DNA from: Saprospiraceae bacterium
Lineage (GTDB): Bacteria > Bacteroidota > Bacteroidia > Chitinophagales > Saprospiraceae
Direction of reading: 5' to 3'
DNA length: 32,179 nt
Assembly: GCA_027011385.1 (NCBI GenBank)
Contig: JALVAD010000190.1
Location: 1 to 32,179 of the forward strand
Within the stretch, counting starts at the first letter, position 1. Each line of letters starts with the position of its first letter. This document shows, in pieces, positions 8,316-15,135 of the stretch. A program made the position numbers and the translations under genes. The notes beneath the pieces are model-generated. The model saw nothing but the letters and a program-made list of their open reading frames with translations. It did not search any database and had not been told where the DNA came from.

Positions 8316-8848
8316 GATATGTAATGGTAATTGATACAAAAAAATGTGTAGGTTGTAGTGATTGTGTTGTCGCTTGCCAAGTAGAAAATGATGTCCCCTT
8401 GGGTTATTGCAGGGATTGGGTAACAGAATCGGTTAGCGGAAAATTCCCAAAAGTAGAAATGGAATTGAGATCTGAAAGATGCAATCATTGTGAGAACCCA
8501 CCTTGCGTGAGAACCTGCCCCACGGGAGCCAGCCATACTGTTGATGGAGGAATAGTGGTAGTGACAGGGAATAAATGCATAGGCTGCGGCGCCTGTATTG
8601 AGTCTTGTCCTTATGACGCAAGATATCAACATCCGGAAGAAGGATATGTAGATAAATGTACTTTCTGCTTCCATAGAGTGGAAAAAGGAATGAAACCGGC
8701 ATGTGTTTCTGTCTGCCCAACCAGGTGTATGTATTTTGGGGATTTACACGATCCAAATAGCGATGTTTCAAGGCTATTGGCAGAAAGAAAGTATAAGGTA
8801 CTAGCTCCTGAAGCAGGGACTAAACCTCAAGTATATTATTTGATATAG
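8312..8848 (+). CDS. psrB: Psr-type electron-transfer subunit with four [4Fe-4S] clusters
   Basis: A DmsB/PsrB/NrfC-like ferredoxin subunit that passes electrons between the membrane subunit and the molybdenum subunit. Sixteen cysteines form four sets: C12, C15, C18, C22; C57, C60, C65, C69; C89, C92, C95, C99; and C116, C119, C131, C135. The third set is the classical 'CIGCGACIESCP', and the fourth has the long 11-residue insertion between its second and third cysteines seen in this family. The 178-residue length is normal. It has no signal peptide and would be carried across the membrane with the Tat-exported catalytic subunit. Its ATG overlaps the preceding stop codon (ATGA arrangement), so the two are translationally coupled, and 41 bases separate it from the membrane subunit gene. 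Confidence 0.9.
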   Translation: MRYVMVIDTKKCVGCSDCVVACQVENDVPLGYCRDWVTESVSGKFPKVEMELRSERCNHCENPPCVRTCPTGASHTVDGGIVVVTGNKCIGCGACIESCPYDARYQHPEEGYVDKCTFCFHRVEKGMKPACVSVCPTRCMYFGDLHDPNSDVSRLLAERKYKVLAPEAGTKPQVYYLI

Positions 8849-8889
8849 TTTTAATTGAGACGGTGTATGTAACTTAAAATATAAATGGC

Positions 8890-9831
8890 ATGAACGAAGA
8901 ATTATTTATAAGCGGAAGAAATATTCACAATATTGATCCTCATTTGGAAATCTGGGAATTCCCAATTGCTTTATACTTGTTTTTAGGAGGATTGGCAGCA
9001 GGAATTCTACTTTTTGCTTCGATCGCAGTATTGTTGGATAAAGAAGAAAAATTGCCGACCACCACAATATGGGCTCCAATTATAGCTCCAATTGCAATTG
9101 TTATAGGGTTAGTAGCATTGGTGTTTGACCTGTCACACAAGATGTTTGTGTGGCAATTATATTTGGCAATAAGAATTGAATCGCCTATGTCTTGGGGTGC
9201 TTGGGTATTGCTTATTGTCACTCCATTATCATTTTTATGGGTGTTTTCGGATTTGAGAAAGATATTCCCAAAATTGGATTGGAAATTTCCGGTTTTGTAT
9301 AAACTTGAAGCTTTTATCAGGGAGCATAAAAAGTTTTTAGCGATGGTGCTCATTCCCTTATGTCTAATACTTGGAATATACACAGGAATACTGCTATCTG
9401 CTTTCAATGCGAGACCACTATGGAACAATGCCATTTTAGGGCCTTTGTTCTTGACATCGGGTTTATCAACAGCAGCAGCTGCAATTATTCTTTTGGCAAA
9501 ATCAGACTATGAGAAACATTTATTTAGTAAGATCGATGTCGGATTGATTATCATCGAGATTGGACTGATTATACATATGGTTATGGGATATTATGCAGGT
9601 GGAGAAGCTCAAATAGATGCAATACAAATTTTGATTAATGGAGATTACAGTACTATGTTTTTTGTATTCTTAGTCGGTCTGGGATTACTGTTCCCTCTAT
9701 TATTGGAAGTTTTGGAATTATGGGGATTAAAATTATCCGTTATTATCCCTGCAATATTGGTTTTGATTGGAGGTTTGGTTTTTAGAATTCTTATGGTAGA
9801 TGCGGGGCAATTGACGAGAATACTTTATTGA
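8890..9831 (+). CDS. psrC: NrfD/PsrC-type membrane subunit, quinone-interacting
   Basis: Integral membrane anchor of the complex, which exchanges electrons with the quinone pool at the periplasmic face. The 313 residues contain about eight hydrophobic segments. The first follows 'WEFPIALYLFLGGLAAGILLF' at about 22-42, the Pro-x-x-x-Tyr-x-x-x-Gly-Gly signature of NrfD/PsrC proteins. 'FDLSHKMFVWQLYLAIRIESPMSWGAW' at about 79-106 is the conserved loop between helices with the 'SPMSWG' motif. Length and layout agree with PsrC. It has no heme-ligating pattern, so transfer would go directly between quinone and the Fe-S subunit. It is followed after 21 bases by the first rhodanese-fold gene, in the same operon. 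Confidence 0.88.
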   Translation: MNEELFISGRNIHNIDPHLEIWEFPIALYLFLGGLAAGILLFASIAVLLDKEEKLPTTTIWAPIIAPIAIVIGLVALVFDLSHKMFVWQLYLAIRIESPMSWGAWVLLIVTPLSFLWVFSDLRKIFPKLDWKFPVLYKLEAFIREHKKFLAMVLIPLCLILGIYTGILLSAFNARPLWNNAILGPLFLTSGLSTAAAAIILLAKSDYEKHLFSKIDVGLIIIEIGLIIHMVMGYYAGGEAQIDAIQILINGDYSTMFFVFLVGLGLLFPLLLEVLELWGLKLSVIIPAILVLIGGLVFRILMVDAGQLTRILY

Positions 9832-9852
9832 TAAAATAAATAATTATTCATT

Positions 9853-10620
9853 ATGCAAAAAAAATATATATTTCTGACCTTTCTTTTGATGGCTATGATT
9901 TTTGTTGTGGCGTTTGTTGCTGAAAGAAATAATTGTGATAGTAGTATTAGCGAACAGTTCCACTTTAAATCCAAAAAATGTACTGCTATGAGTCCGGAAA
10001 AACTCCTAATCACAGCACTAAGTTCAGACAGATTTATAGGAGTTGATGACTTAGCCCAAAAAATAATCAGTGAGGATCCCACATACATATTGATAGATAT
10101 TAGAGAAAAAGAAGAATTTCAAAAATACTCTTTACCGGGGGCTATTAATGTTCCTTTCAAAAATATTCTCAAAGTTAATGATAGTGAACCATTCTACAAA
10201 TCAAGTGCATATATCAAAGTGATTTTTTCAAATAATACTATGTTAGCGGATCAAGCTTGGATAATTATGAGAAGAATGGGTTGTAAAAACATTAAAGTAT
10301 TGGATGGAGGGCTAAATCGATTTTTCTTGACATTGATGAATCCGGCTAAACCAAAGGAAACTGACTCCCAACAAGCATTTGATATGTATAGATTTAGAAA
10401 ATCTGCGGGAATCTATTTTGGTATGCCTAATCCACAAGAGTTTATTCCTAAACAACAATTAGCAATTTACAAAGCCAAAAGGAAGATTGAAATTGCTCCA
10501 AGGGTACATTCAGCTAAAACGAATGGAAATAAGGCTAAAAGTCAGGTAAAAAAACAGGTAAAAATAATAAAAAAGAAGCAAGGAGAAGAGGAGGAAGATG
10601 AAGAAGACGAAGGTTGTTAA
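9853..10620 (+). CDS. Membrane-anchored cysteine-less rhodanese-fold protein with acidic Gly-Cys tail (paralog 1)
   Basis: A 255-residue protein with one N-terminal transmembrane or uncleaved signal segment (residues 4-23), so the body should face the periplasm. A rhodanese fold spans about 62-160: 'YILIDIREKEEFQKYSLPGAINVP' and 'MGCKNIKVLDGGLNRFF' are the typical N- and C-terminal blocks. The active-site loop, normally Cys-x-x-Gly-x-Arg, reads 'IFSNNTMLADQAW', so Ser126 sits where the nucleophilic cysteine belongs and classical sulfurtransferase activity is unlikely. After residue 200 comes a Lys-rich linker, then 'GEEEEDEEDEGC', ending with Gly-Cys. Other cysteines are C28, C43 and C144. 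It is homologous to the next gene along its whole length, so this is a tandem duplication. A structural or sulfur-carrier role beside the Psr-type complex is inferred, not shown. Confidence 0.75.
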   Translation: MQKKYIFLTFLLMAMIFVVAFVAERNNCDSSISEQFHFKSKKCTAMSPEKLLITALSSDRFIGVDDLAQKIISEDPTYILIDIREKEEFQKYSLPGAINVPFKNILKVNDSEPFYKSSAYIKVIFSNNTMLADQAWIIMRRMGCKNIKVLDGGLNRFFLTLMNPAKPKETDSQQAFDMYRFRKSAGIYFGMPNPQEFIPKQQLAIYKAKRKIEIAPRVHSAKTNGNKAKSQVKKQVKIIKKKQGEEEEDEEDEGC

Positions 10621-10637
10621 ATATAAAAAATATTGAG

Positions 10638-11369
10638 ATGGGAAAGTCAAATAAAGGATTTGGAATTTTAGTAGCTATACTAATATTGTCATTTATAGCT
10701 GCAATATTCTATGTAACTGCCGATACGAGAAATATCGTACCCTTTGCAATGGATTATGATAAAGTATTAAGTGAAGTTTTGAGTCACAAAAATAGAATTT
10801 CACCGATAAAACTTGCAAAAATAATTGTTGATAAAGATTCTTCATTTGTATTGGTAGATATTAGAAGCCAATTTGATTATGACAAGGGACATTTGCCCGG
10901 TGCTACCAATATATTCAAAGCAGATATTTTGGAGAAAGATAATTTGGATTTTTTCAGATTATTAAAAGCGCAAAACAAAAGTGCCATTCTATATGGTAAT
11001 GATGCTGTTGAAGCCAATGCTCCTTTTATGATATTGCAACAAATCGGTATTGACAATGTCATTCTGTTGGAAAGCGGATATTCATTTTTTGAAGGCAATG
11101 ATTATAAAACTATTTCTGAAATGGGAGAGTTGGATTTGGGAATAGAAGTGGCAGCAATGGACTTCGCAAAATTGATTAATAGTGAGAAAACAAAAGCAAA
11201 AAATATAACCGTAGAGGAAGAGAAGGAAAAAGCTAATGCGAAAAAGGCTTTGAATTATAAGAAAAATAAAAAATCAGCCGTTACTAAAAAGACAGTAGTA
11301 ACAAAGAAAAAACAAATTCAAAAAACTGAAAAGAAAAACGAAGAAGAGGAAGAAGATGAAGGCTGTTAA
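10638..11369 (+). CDS. Membrane-anchored cysteine-less rhodanese-fold protein with acidic Gly-Cys tail (paralog 2)
   Basis: Paralog of the preceding gene, 243 residues from the ATG at 10638. An in-frame TTG at 10614 would overlap the previous gene and add eight polar residues; the ATG is preferred because it gives a normal anchor, 'MGKSNKGFGILVAILILSF'. The rhodanese fold covers about 52-150 ('FVLVDIRSQFDYDKGHLPGATNI' and 'IGIDNVILLESGYSFF'), but the catalytic loop reads 'AILYGNDAVEANAPF', with Gly120 in place of cysteine. A linker of about 90 residues rich in Lys follows, then 'KKNEEEEEDEGC'. The terminal Cys243 is the only cysteine in the protein. The tail's coding DNA overlaps the next gene's start by 14 bases, so translation is coupled. 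The conserved tail in both paralogs, despite divergent linkers, suggests that the tail matters functionally. Confidence 0.75.
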   Translation: MGKSNKGFGILVAILILSFIAAIFYVTADTRNIVPFAMDYDKVLSEVLSHKNRISPIKLAKIIVDKDSSFVLVDIRSQFDYDKGHLPGATNIFKADILEKDNLDFFRLLKAQNKSAILYGNDAVEANAPFMILQQIGIDNVILLESGYSFFEGNDYKTISEMGELDLGIEVAAMDFAKLINSEKTKAKNITVEEEKEKANAKKALNYKKNKKSAVTKKTVVTKKKQIQKTEKKNEEEEEDEGC

Positions 11370-13149
11370 TGGTTATAACATCCTAGGATTGATTATTTAT
11401 CTTTTGTTTTTTTATTCGTGTACTTCCGATAATAATTCTGCTACCAATCAGACTAAATCGGAATCTTGCTTGTCTTGTCATAGTGGTATGACAGGATTTA
11501 GCGATGCTCATAATCCCGAAGCAATTGGGTGTAGCTCCTGCCATTTGGGTAATATCAATTCTGATATAAAGGAAATAGCTCACCAAGGGATTGTGCGAAT
11601 TCCCGGAAATCTTAGTAATGTTTCACAGACTTGTTCCACTACAAATTGTCATAAAAGTGAATTTAACAGGGTGAAAAATTCAATAATGACTACAAATAGT
11701 GGAATTGTAAGTATTGACAAATTTGCATTTGAAGAAGTAAATCATACCGATACTTTTTTTCATATTGAGAATATTCAAGGTACTGCCGCGGACAGACACT
11801 TAAAGAATCTTTGTTATAAATGCCATTTGGGATATGAGAAAAAACATCCCGGAGCTACTTCAGAATTATCGCGTGGTGGAGGCTGTTTGGCTTGCCATTT
11901 GAATTATAATAAACATAAAATTGATAGTTTAGCACATCCCTCTTTAGATTTGAATATCGGTAATGAAAAATGTTTTGGTTGTCATAGCCGGTCTAGTAGA
12001 ATCTCCACTAATTATGAGGGATGGTATGAAACTGTTTTGTCCAAAGAAGATGTAAAAGACTTTACCAAATATCGGATTCTACTTGATGGCAGAGTATTTG
12101 CACACGCAGAGGATGATGTTCATCATAGAGCAGGATTACTGTGTATAGATTGTCATTCTTCAATTGATGTGATGGGAGATGGACAAAGATATAACCATCA
12201 AAGTGATGCTGTCAAAATCCGATGTACAGATTGCCACCCCAAAGCAGGATTTAATAAAATAAGCCGTAAAAAGGCAGGAATTATCGCAGCTAAAGATTAT
12301 GTTCTGAGAAAATATAAATATAAAAGTAAAGAATTTATAATCACACAAAAAGATTCTGTTGCATTAGTAAATACAGGATTCAACAAAGAAGGAGCGCCTT
12401 TCTTGATTGGCAAATTTAATCAAAAAATACACCACTTAAAGAACCAGCCTGATGCTTGCCAAAAAGATAAAGTACACAGTAAGCTTGATTGTAGTATGTG
12501 TCACACTTCTTGGGTTACAAGTTGTATAGGCTGTCATACAGGATATGATGACAAAGTAAAAATAAAAGGAACAACCAAAAGAGGGAAATGGTATGAAGAA
12601 ATTGGTGAGTTTAATAAATCCTTGCCTGTAATGGGAGTAAGCTTTGATGAAGAAAAAACAATAACGCCCTCAATTCCGGGAATGATAATGACTTTGGATA
12701 AAACAGGGTTTAAAGGTGAAAAATATGGACATGATTCTATTTTTCTTCGACTTTTTGCACCAATTTCTGCACATACAATTAATCCCAAATCCCGTTCTTG
12801 TAAATCCTGCCACCTCAATCCTGAGGCAATTGGGTATGGTAAAGGCACATTAATGTTTAATAAGAATACAGGTAAATGGCTCTTTGAGTCTTTGTATGAC
12901 ATTGCAAAACAAGATAGTTTGCCACAAGATGCTTGGATTGGGTTTCTGTCGGCTATTGAAAAAAAAAATAGGTATTCGGCTCATCAAAACTTTTACCCTT
13001 TGGATTTGGATGAACAAATTAAGGTATTAAAGGTCGGGTCATGCATATATTGTCATCCAAATAATGAAGTTCTTTTAACAAAAATAATTGAAGGTAAATA
13101 CAAACAACAAATTGATAAATGCAAATATTTTATTGATAAAAATAATTAA
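11356..13149 (+). CDS. Dodecaheme c-type cytochrome, lipoprotein
   Basis: A 597-residue multiheme cytochrome. The N-terminal hydrophobic stretch ends in a lipobox 'FFYSC' (lipidated Cys22), so it should be anchored by lipid to the outer face of the inner membrane or to the outer membrane. Twelve heme attachment motifs are visible. Eleven are CxxCH, starting at C38, C59, C153, C177, C206, C263, C290, C379, C390, C482 and C563. One is CSTTNCH at C93, a CX4CH variant. The spacing is uneven, with a nearly heme-free stretch between about 295 and 378. I do not recognise the exact family. Its place as last gene of the operon suggests it takes electrons to or from the Psr-type complex or the quinone pool, perhaps towards the cell surface. 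The start ATG lies inside the tail codons of the preceding gene. Its stop is six bases from the convergent regulator gene. Confidence 0.85.
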   Translation: MKAVNGYNILGLIIYLLFFYSCTSDNNSATNQTKSESCLSCHSGMTGFSDAHNPEAIGCSSCHLGNINSDIKEIAHQGIVRIPGNLSNVSQTCSTTNCHKSEFNRVKNSIMTTNSGIVSIDKFAFEEVNHTDTFFHIENIQGTAADRHLKNLCYKCHLGYEKKHPGATSELSRGGGCLACHLNYNKHKIDSLAHPSLDLNIGNEKCFGCHSRSSRISTNYEGWYETVLSKEDVKDFTKYRILLDGRVFAHAEDDVHHRAGLLCIDCHSSIDVMGDGQRYNHQSDAVKIRCTDCHPKAGFNKISRKKAGIIAAKDYVLRKYKYKSKEFIITQKDSVALVNTGFNKEGAPFLIGKFNQKIHHLKNQPDACQKDKVHSKLDCSMCHTSWVTSCIGCHTGYDDKVKIKGTTKRGKWYEEIGEFNKSLPVMGVSFDEEKTITPSIPGMIMTLDKTGFKGEKYGHDSIFLRLFAPISAHTINPKSRSCKSCHLNPEAIGYGKGTLMFNKNTGKWLFESLYDIAKQDSLPQDAWIGFLSAIEKKNRYSAHQNFYPLDLDEQIKVLKVGSCIYCHPNNEVLLTKIIEGKYKQQIDKCKYFIDKNN

Positions 13150-13155
13150 TCCGGC

Positions 13156-13833
13156 TTAGCCAAACTCACTTATGCGTTCAAGCATTGATTTATTTTTTAT
13201 TTTAAAGCTTTTACCTTTTAATTTTATAAGCTTATCCGCTTCAAATTCTTTCAGGATGCGTATCGTATTTTCCATAGAAAGTCCCGCAAATTCTGCTAAT
13301 TCTTGTCTTGATAGTGGAATTGTGAATTCAAGACATCCAAAAATATGGTTTGAAAGACATAAAATCATATCGGCAACCTTGCCTCTTGAATTTTTTTCGG
13401 TAATACATAGCAGTCTTTTATAAAACCTGGAAGTGTTGTGATTGATATATTTTATAATTTCATTACTGAAAGCGACATTCTTTCTTAATACTTCTTTAAA
13501 TGCCATTTTATCATATAGCTCAACTTTACATTTCTCAAGTGCAGTTACCGTATATTGATAAGTTTTATCCTCAGTATATAAACTTGATAGACCAAGGAAG
13601 TTATTATCTCTTTTAATTGTCAATATTATTTTTTTTTGAGATCCTTCAATATATATTTTTGATATTCCTTTTTTTACAAAAATGATGCTATTACTTAGAG
13701 TACCTTGTTTGATTAAAACTTCTCCTTTGTCATATTTTATACTCGTTTTATTGTTTTTAAGAATTAATAATTCGCTTTCTGTTAGCAATTCAAATGCCTC
13801 ATTATGAGTAATATCTTTAATACAATTTGACAT
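13156..13833 (-). CDS. Crp/Fnr-family transcriptional regulator
   Basis: A 225-residue regulator with a cyclic-nucleotide-binding-like sensor domain ('YDKGEVLIKQGTLSNSIIFVKKGISKIYI', then a long dimer helix) and a C-terminal winged helix ('LSRQELAEFAGLSMENTIRILKEFEADKLI'). The recognition helix keeps Glu and Arg of the Fnr/Crp pattern E-x-x-x-R, which contact the TGA core. It lacks the N-terminal cysteine cluster that binds Fe-S in Fnr itself (only Cys4 near the N-terminus), so the signal it senses is unknown. The start is taken as ATG at 13833, not the in-frame TTG at 13905, because a perfect Fnr-type box occupies 13892-13905 and would otherwise be coding. That box, and the tandem boxes before the Psr-type operon, make autoregulation and operon control likely. 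It converges with the cytochrome gene and diverges from the rhodanese-porin genes. Confidence 0.85.
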   Translation of the reverse strand: MSNCIKDITHNEAFELLTESELLILKNNKTSIKYDKGEVLIKQGTLSNSIIFVKKGISKIYIEGSQKKIILTIKRDNNFLGLSSLYTEDKTYQYTVTALEKCKVELYDKMAFKEVLRKNVAFSNEIIKYINHNTSRFYKRLLCITEKNSRGKVADMILCLSNHIFGCLEFTIPLSRQELAEFAGLSMENTIRILKEFEADKLIKLKGKSFKIKNKSMLERISEFG

Positions 13834-13891
13834 ATAAGCTCTTGTTGTTTCGGTAAATATAAAGTATTGCTGAGATTTGTCATAATATTTT

Positions 13892-13905
13892 TTGATAAAT
13901 ATCAA
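13892..13905 (-). promoter_or_regulatory. Perfect Fnr-type box upstream of the Crp/Fnr gene
   Basis: TTGAT-aaat-ATCAA matches the Fnr consensus at all ten positions, 59 bases before the preferred ATG at 13833. On the minus strand TACTTTAT at 13866-13859 is a partial -7 element; transcription starting near 13854 would put the box near -44. It is 140 bases from the ATG of the divergent rhodanese lipoprotein gene, so it could serve both directions. It also decides the regulator's start codon. Confidence 0.7.
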
Positions 13906-13960
13906 TAAATAAGATGCTTTATAGCAAATGATTACTCAAGGATTATAAATCAATTGAATT

Positions 13961-13968
13961 TAACTTTG
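13961..13968 (+). promoter_or_regulatory. Promoter -7 element of the rhodanese lipoprotein gene
   Basis: TAACTTTG matches the Bacteroidota -7 consensus TAnnTTTG at every fixed position and lies 77 bases before the ATG at 14046. No clear -33 TTTG is present about 20 bases upstream, which would fit a promoter helped by an activator. Just downstream there is an inverted repeat AATCATT-N9-AATGATT (13978-14000) that could be an operator, unassigned. Confidence 0.4.
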
Positions 13969-14045
13969 TGTCAGAATAATCATTGGATGTTTTAATGATT
14001 TTTCAAATTTACAAAATTTAATTTTTTAAACAAAAAACTAATATC

Positions 14046-15026
14046 ATGAAAAAGCTTTTTAATTTATTATTGATTGTGGCATTTGTGCCTTTATTATTTA
14101 CTACAGGATGTAAAAAGGATATTGTTGATGCAGAATTTGATACACTGACAGAATACGTAAGTACTAATAATTTGGATTTACCAAATATATTGGATGGTTG
14201 GGTAAAACCCGGTTCAAAAATAGGTGTAGATACGGTAGATTACTCAGTTCCTAATTATTATATTATGGACTTTAGAAAGGCTGATGATTTTGCTAAAGGG
14301 CATATCAAAGATGCACATAATGTAGTTTTTGCTAAACTTTTGGATGAAGCTGCAAAAGCAGGCGGTAAGGATATACTTTGTGTATGCTATACAGGACAGA
14401 CCGCTGCCAGAGCAACCGGATTTTTAAGATTGGCAGGATACCATGCTGTTACGCTCAAGTGGGGTATGGCTGGTTGGAATGCTGATTTTGATGCTAAATG
14501 GGCTACAAATGCAAAAGATGTAAATTCTCCAAATTGGGTGACAACCGGTGCACCTACTGCTATTTCTGAATTCGATGCACCGGAGTTTACAACAGATAAA
14601 ACAGATGGTAAAGATATTTTAACAGCCAGAATAAACAAAGCAATTGCTTATGATTGGACAATTAGTAATTCTGATGTATTAGCTAATCCTGAAAATTATT
14701 TTATAAACAATTTTTGGCCACAAGATTCTTGGGATACTTACGGACATATAAAAGGTGCCTATAGAATAAGTGATTTAAAAGCTGAAACATTAAAGAATCT
14801 TGATCCAAAAGAAACTGTTGTTACATATTGTTACACGGGGCAAACATCCGCTATTACAACAGCATGGTTGCAGGTGATGGGTTTTGATAAAGCTAAAAGT
14901 TTGCTATTTGGAGCAAATGGAATGGCTCATTCTAAGCTTGTAGTTGGAACAGTTGGTAAAGCAGCAGCTAAATCTTGGCATGGAGCAGGAAGTGCCAGCA
15001 CATTGAACTATGGATACGTGAAATAA
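14046..15026 (+). CDS. Lipoprotein with two catalytic rhodanese domains
   Basis: A 326-residue lipoprotein. The signal sequence ends in 'LLFTTGCKKD', so Cys22 is lipidated and the protein is anchored in an envelope membrane. It has two rhodanese domains, at about 30-150 and 185-300. Both active-site loops read CYTGQT followed by Ala or Ser, with catalytic Cys114 and Cys262. The identical loops differ from the common C-x-x-G-x-R because Thr replaces Arg, which may shift substrate choice between thiosulfate, polysulfide and other persulfide donors. The domains are otherwise divergent; the first has 'FAKGHIKDAHNVVF' and the second 'YGHIKGAYRI'. Both domains appear able to carry a persulfide. It follows the divergent regulator gene and is separated from the porin gene by a terminator, so it may be partly expressed alone. 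A role in moving sulfane sulfur in the periplasm is inferred from context. Confidence 0.85.
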   Translation: MKKLFNLLLIVAFVPLLFTTGCKKDIVDAEFDTLTEYVSTNNLDLPNILDGWVKPGSKIGVDTVDYSVPNYYIMDFRKADDFAKGHIKDAHNVVFAKLLDEAAKAGGKDILCVCYTGQTAARATGFLRLAGYHAVTLKWGMAGWNADFDAKWATNAKDVNSPNWVTTGAPTAISEFDAPEFTTDKTDGKDILTARINKAIAYDWTISNSDVLANPENYFINNFWPQDSWDTYGHIKGAYRISDLKAETLKNLDPKETVVTYCYTGQTSAITTAWLQVMGFDKAKSLLFGANGMAHSKLVVGTVGKAAAKSWHGAGSASTLNYGYVK

Positions 15027-15053
15027 AAATACTATTTTGATTTACTAAAATTA

Positions 15054-15088
15054 TAGCCTGTCTGTGCAATCAACGGGCGGGCTATTTT
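15054..15088 (+). terminator. Intrinsic terminator after the rhodanese lipoprotein gene
   Basis: TAGCCTGTC at 15054-15062 pairs with GGCGGGCTA at 15076-15084 (nine pairs with two G-T pairs), leaving a 13-base loop, and TTTT follows directly. It lies about 28 bases after the stop codon at 15026. Read-through into the porin gene is possible, since the T-run is short. Confidence 0.65.
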
Positions 15089-15135
15089 AAAAAATAGTAC
15101 AACTTGACTTTTTTCAACAATTTAAAACTAATGTT

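Noticed and set aside
8207-8771. Minus-strand frames of 112 and 155 codons opposite the ferredoxin gene
   Set aside because: They are mirror frames of a gene with sixteen placed cysteines and carry no family motifs.
6078-9831. Reading the three-subunit complex as Alternative Complex III or as a sulfite dehydrogenase (SoeABC)
   Set aside because: In Alternative Complex III the molybdo-like and Fe-S parts are fused and other subunits are present; SoeA is cytoplasmic, whereas this protein has a twin-arginine signal.
10614-10637. TTG start giving eight extra residues on the second rhodanese paralog
   Set aside because: An ATG at 10638 starts a normal membrane anchor; the TTG would overlap the stop of the previous gene.
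12534-12902. Minus-strand frame of 122 codons opposite the cytochrome gene
   Set aside because: Antisense to a gene whose heme motifs are clearly real; no recognisable motif or promoter.
13978-14000. Inverted repeat AATCATT-N9-AATGATT before the rhodanese lipoprotein gene
   Set aside because: It does not fit Fnr spacing, and such AT-rich repeats arise easily by chance here; kept only as a remark under the promoter.
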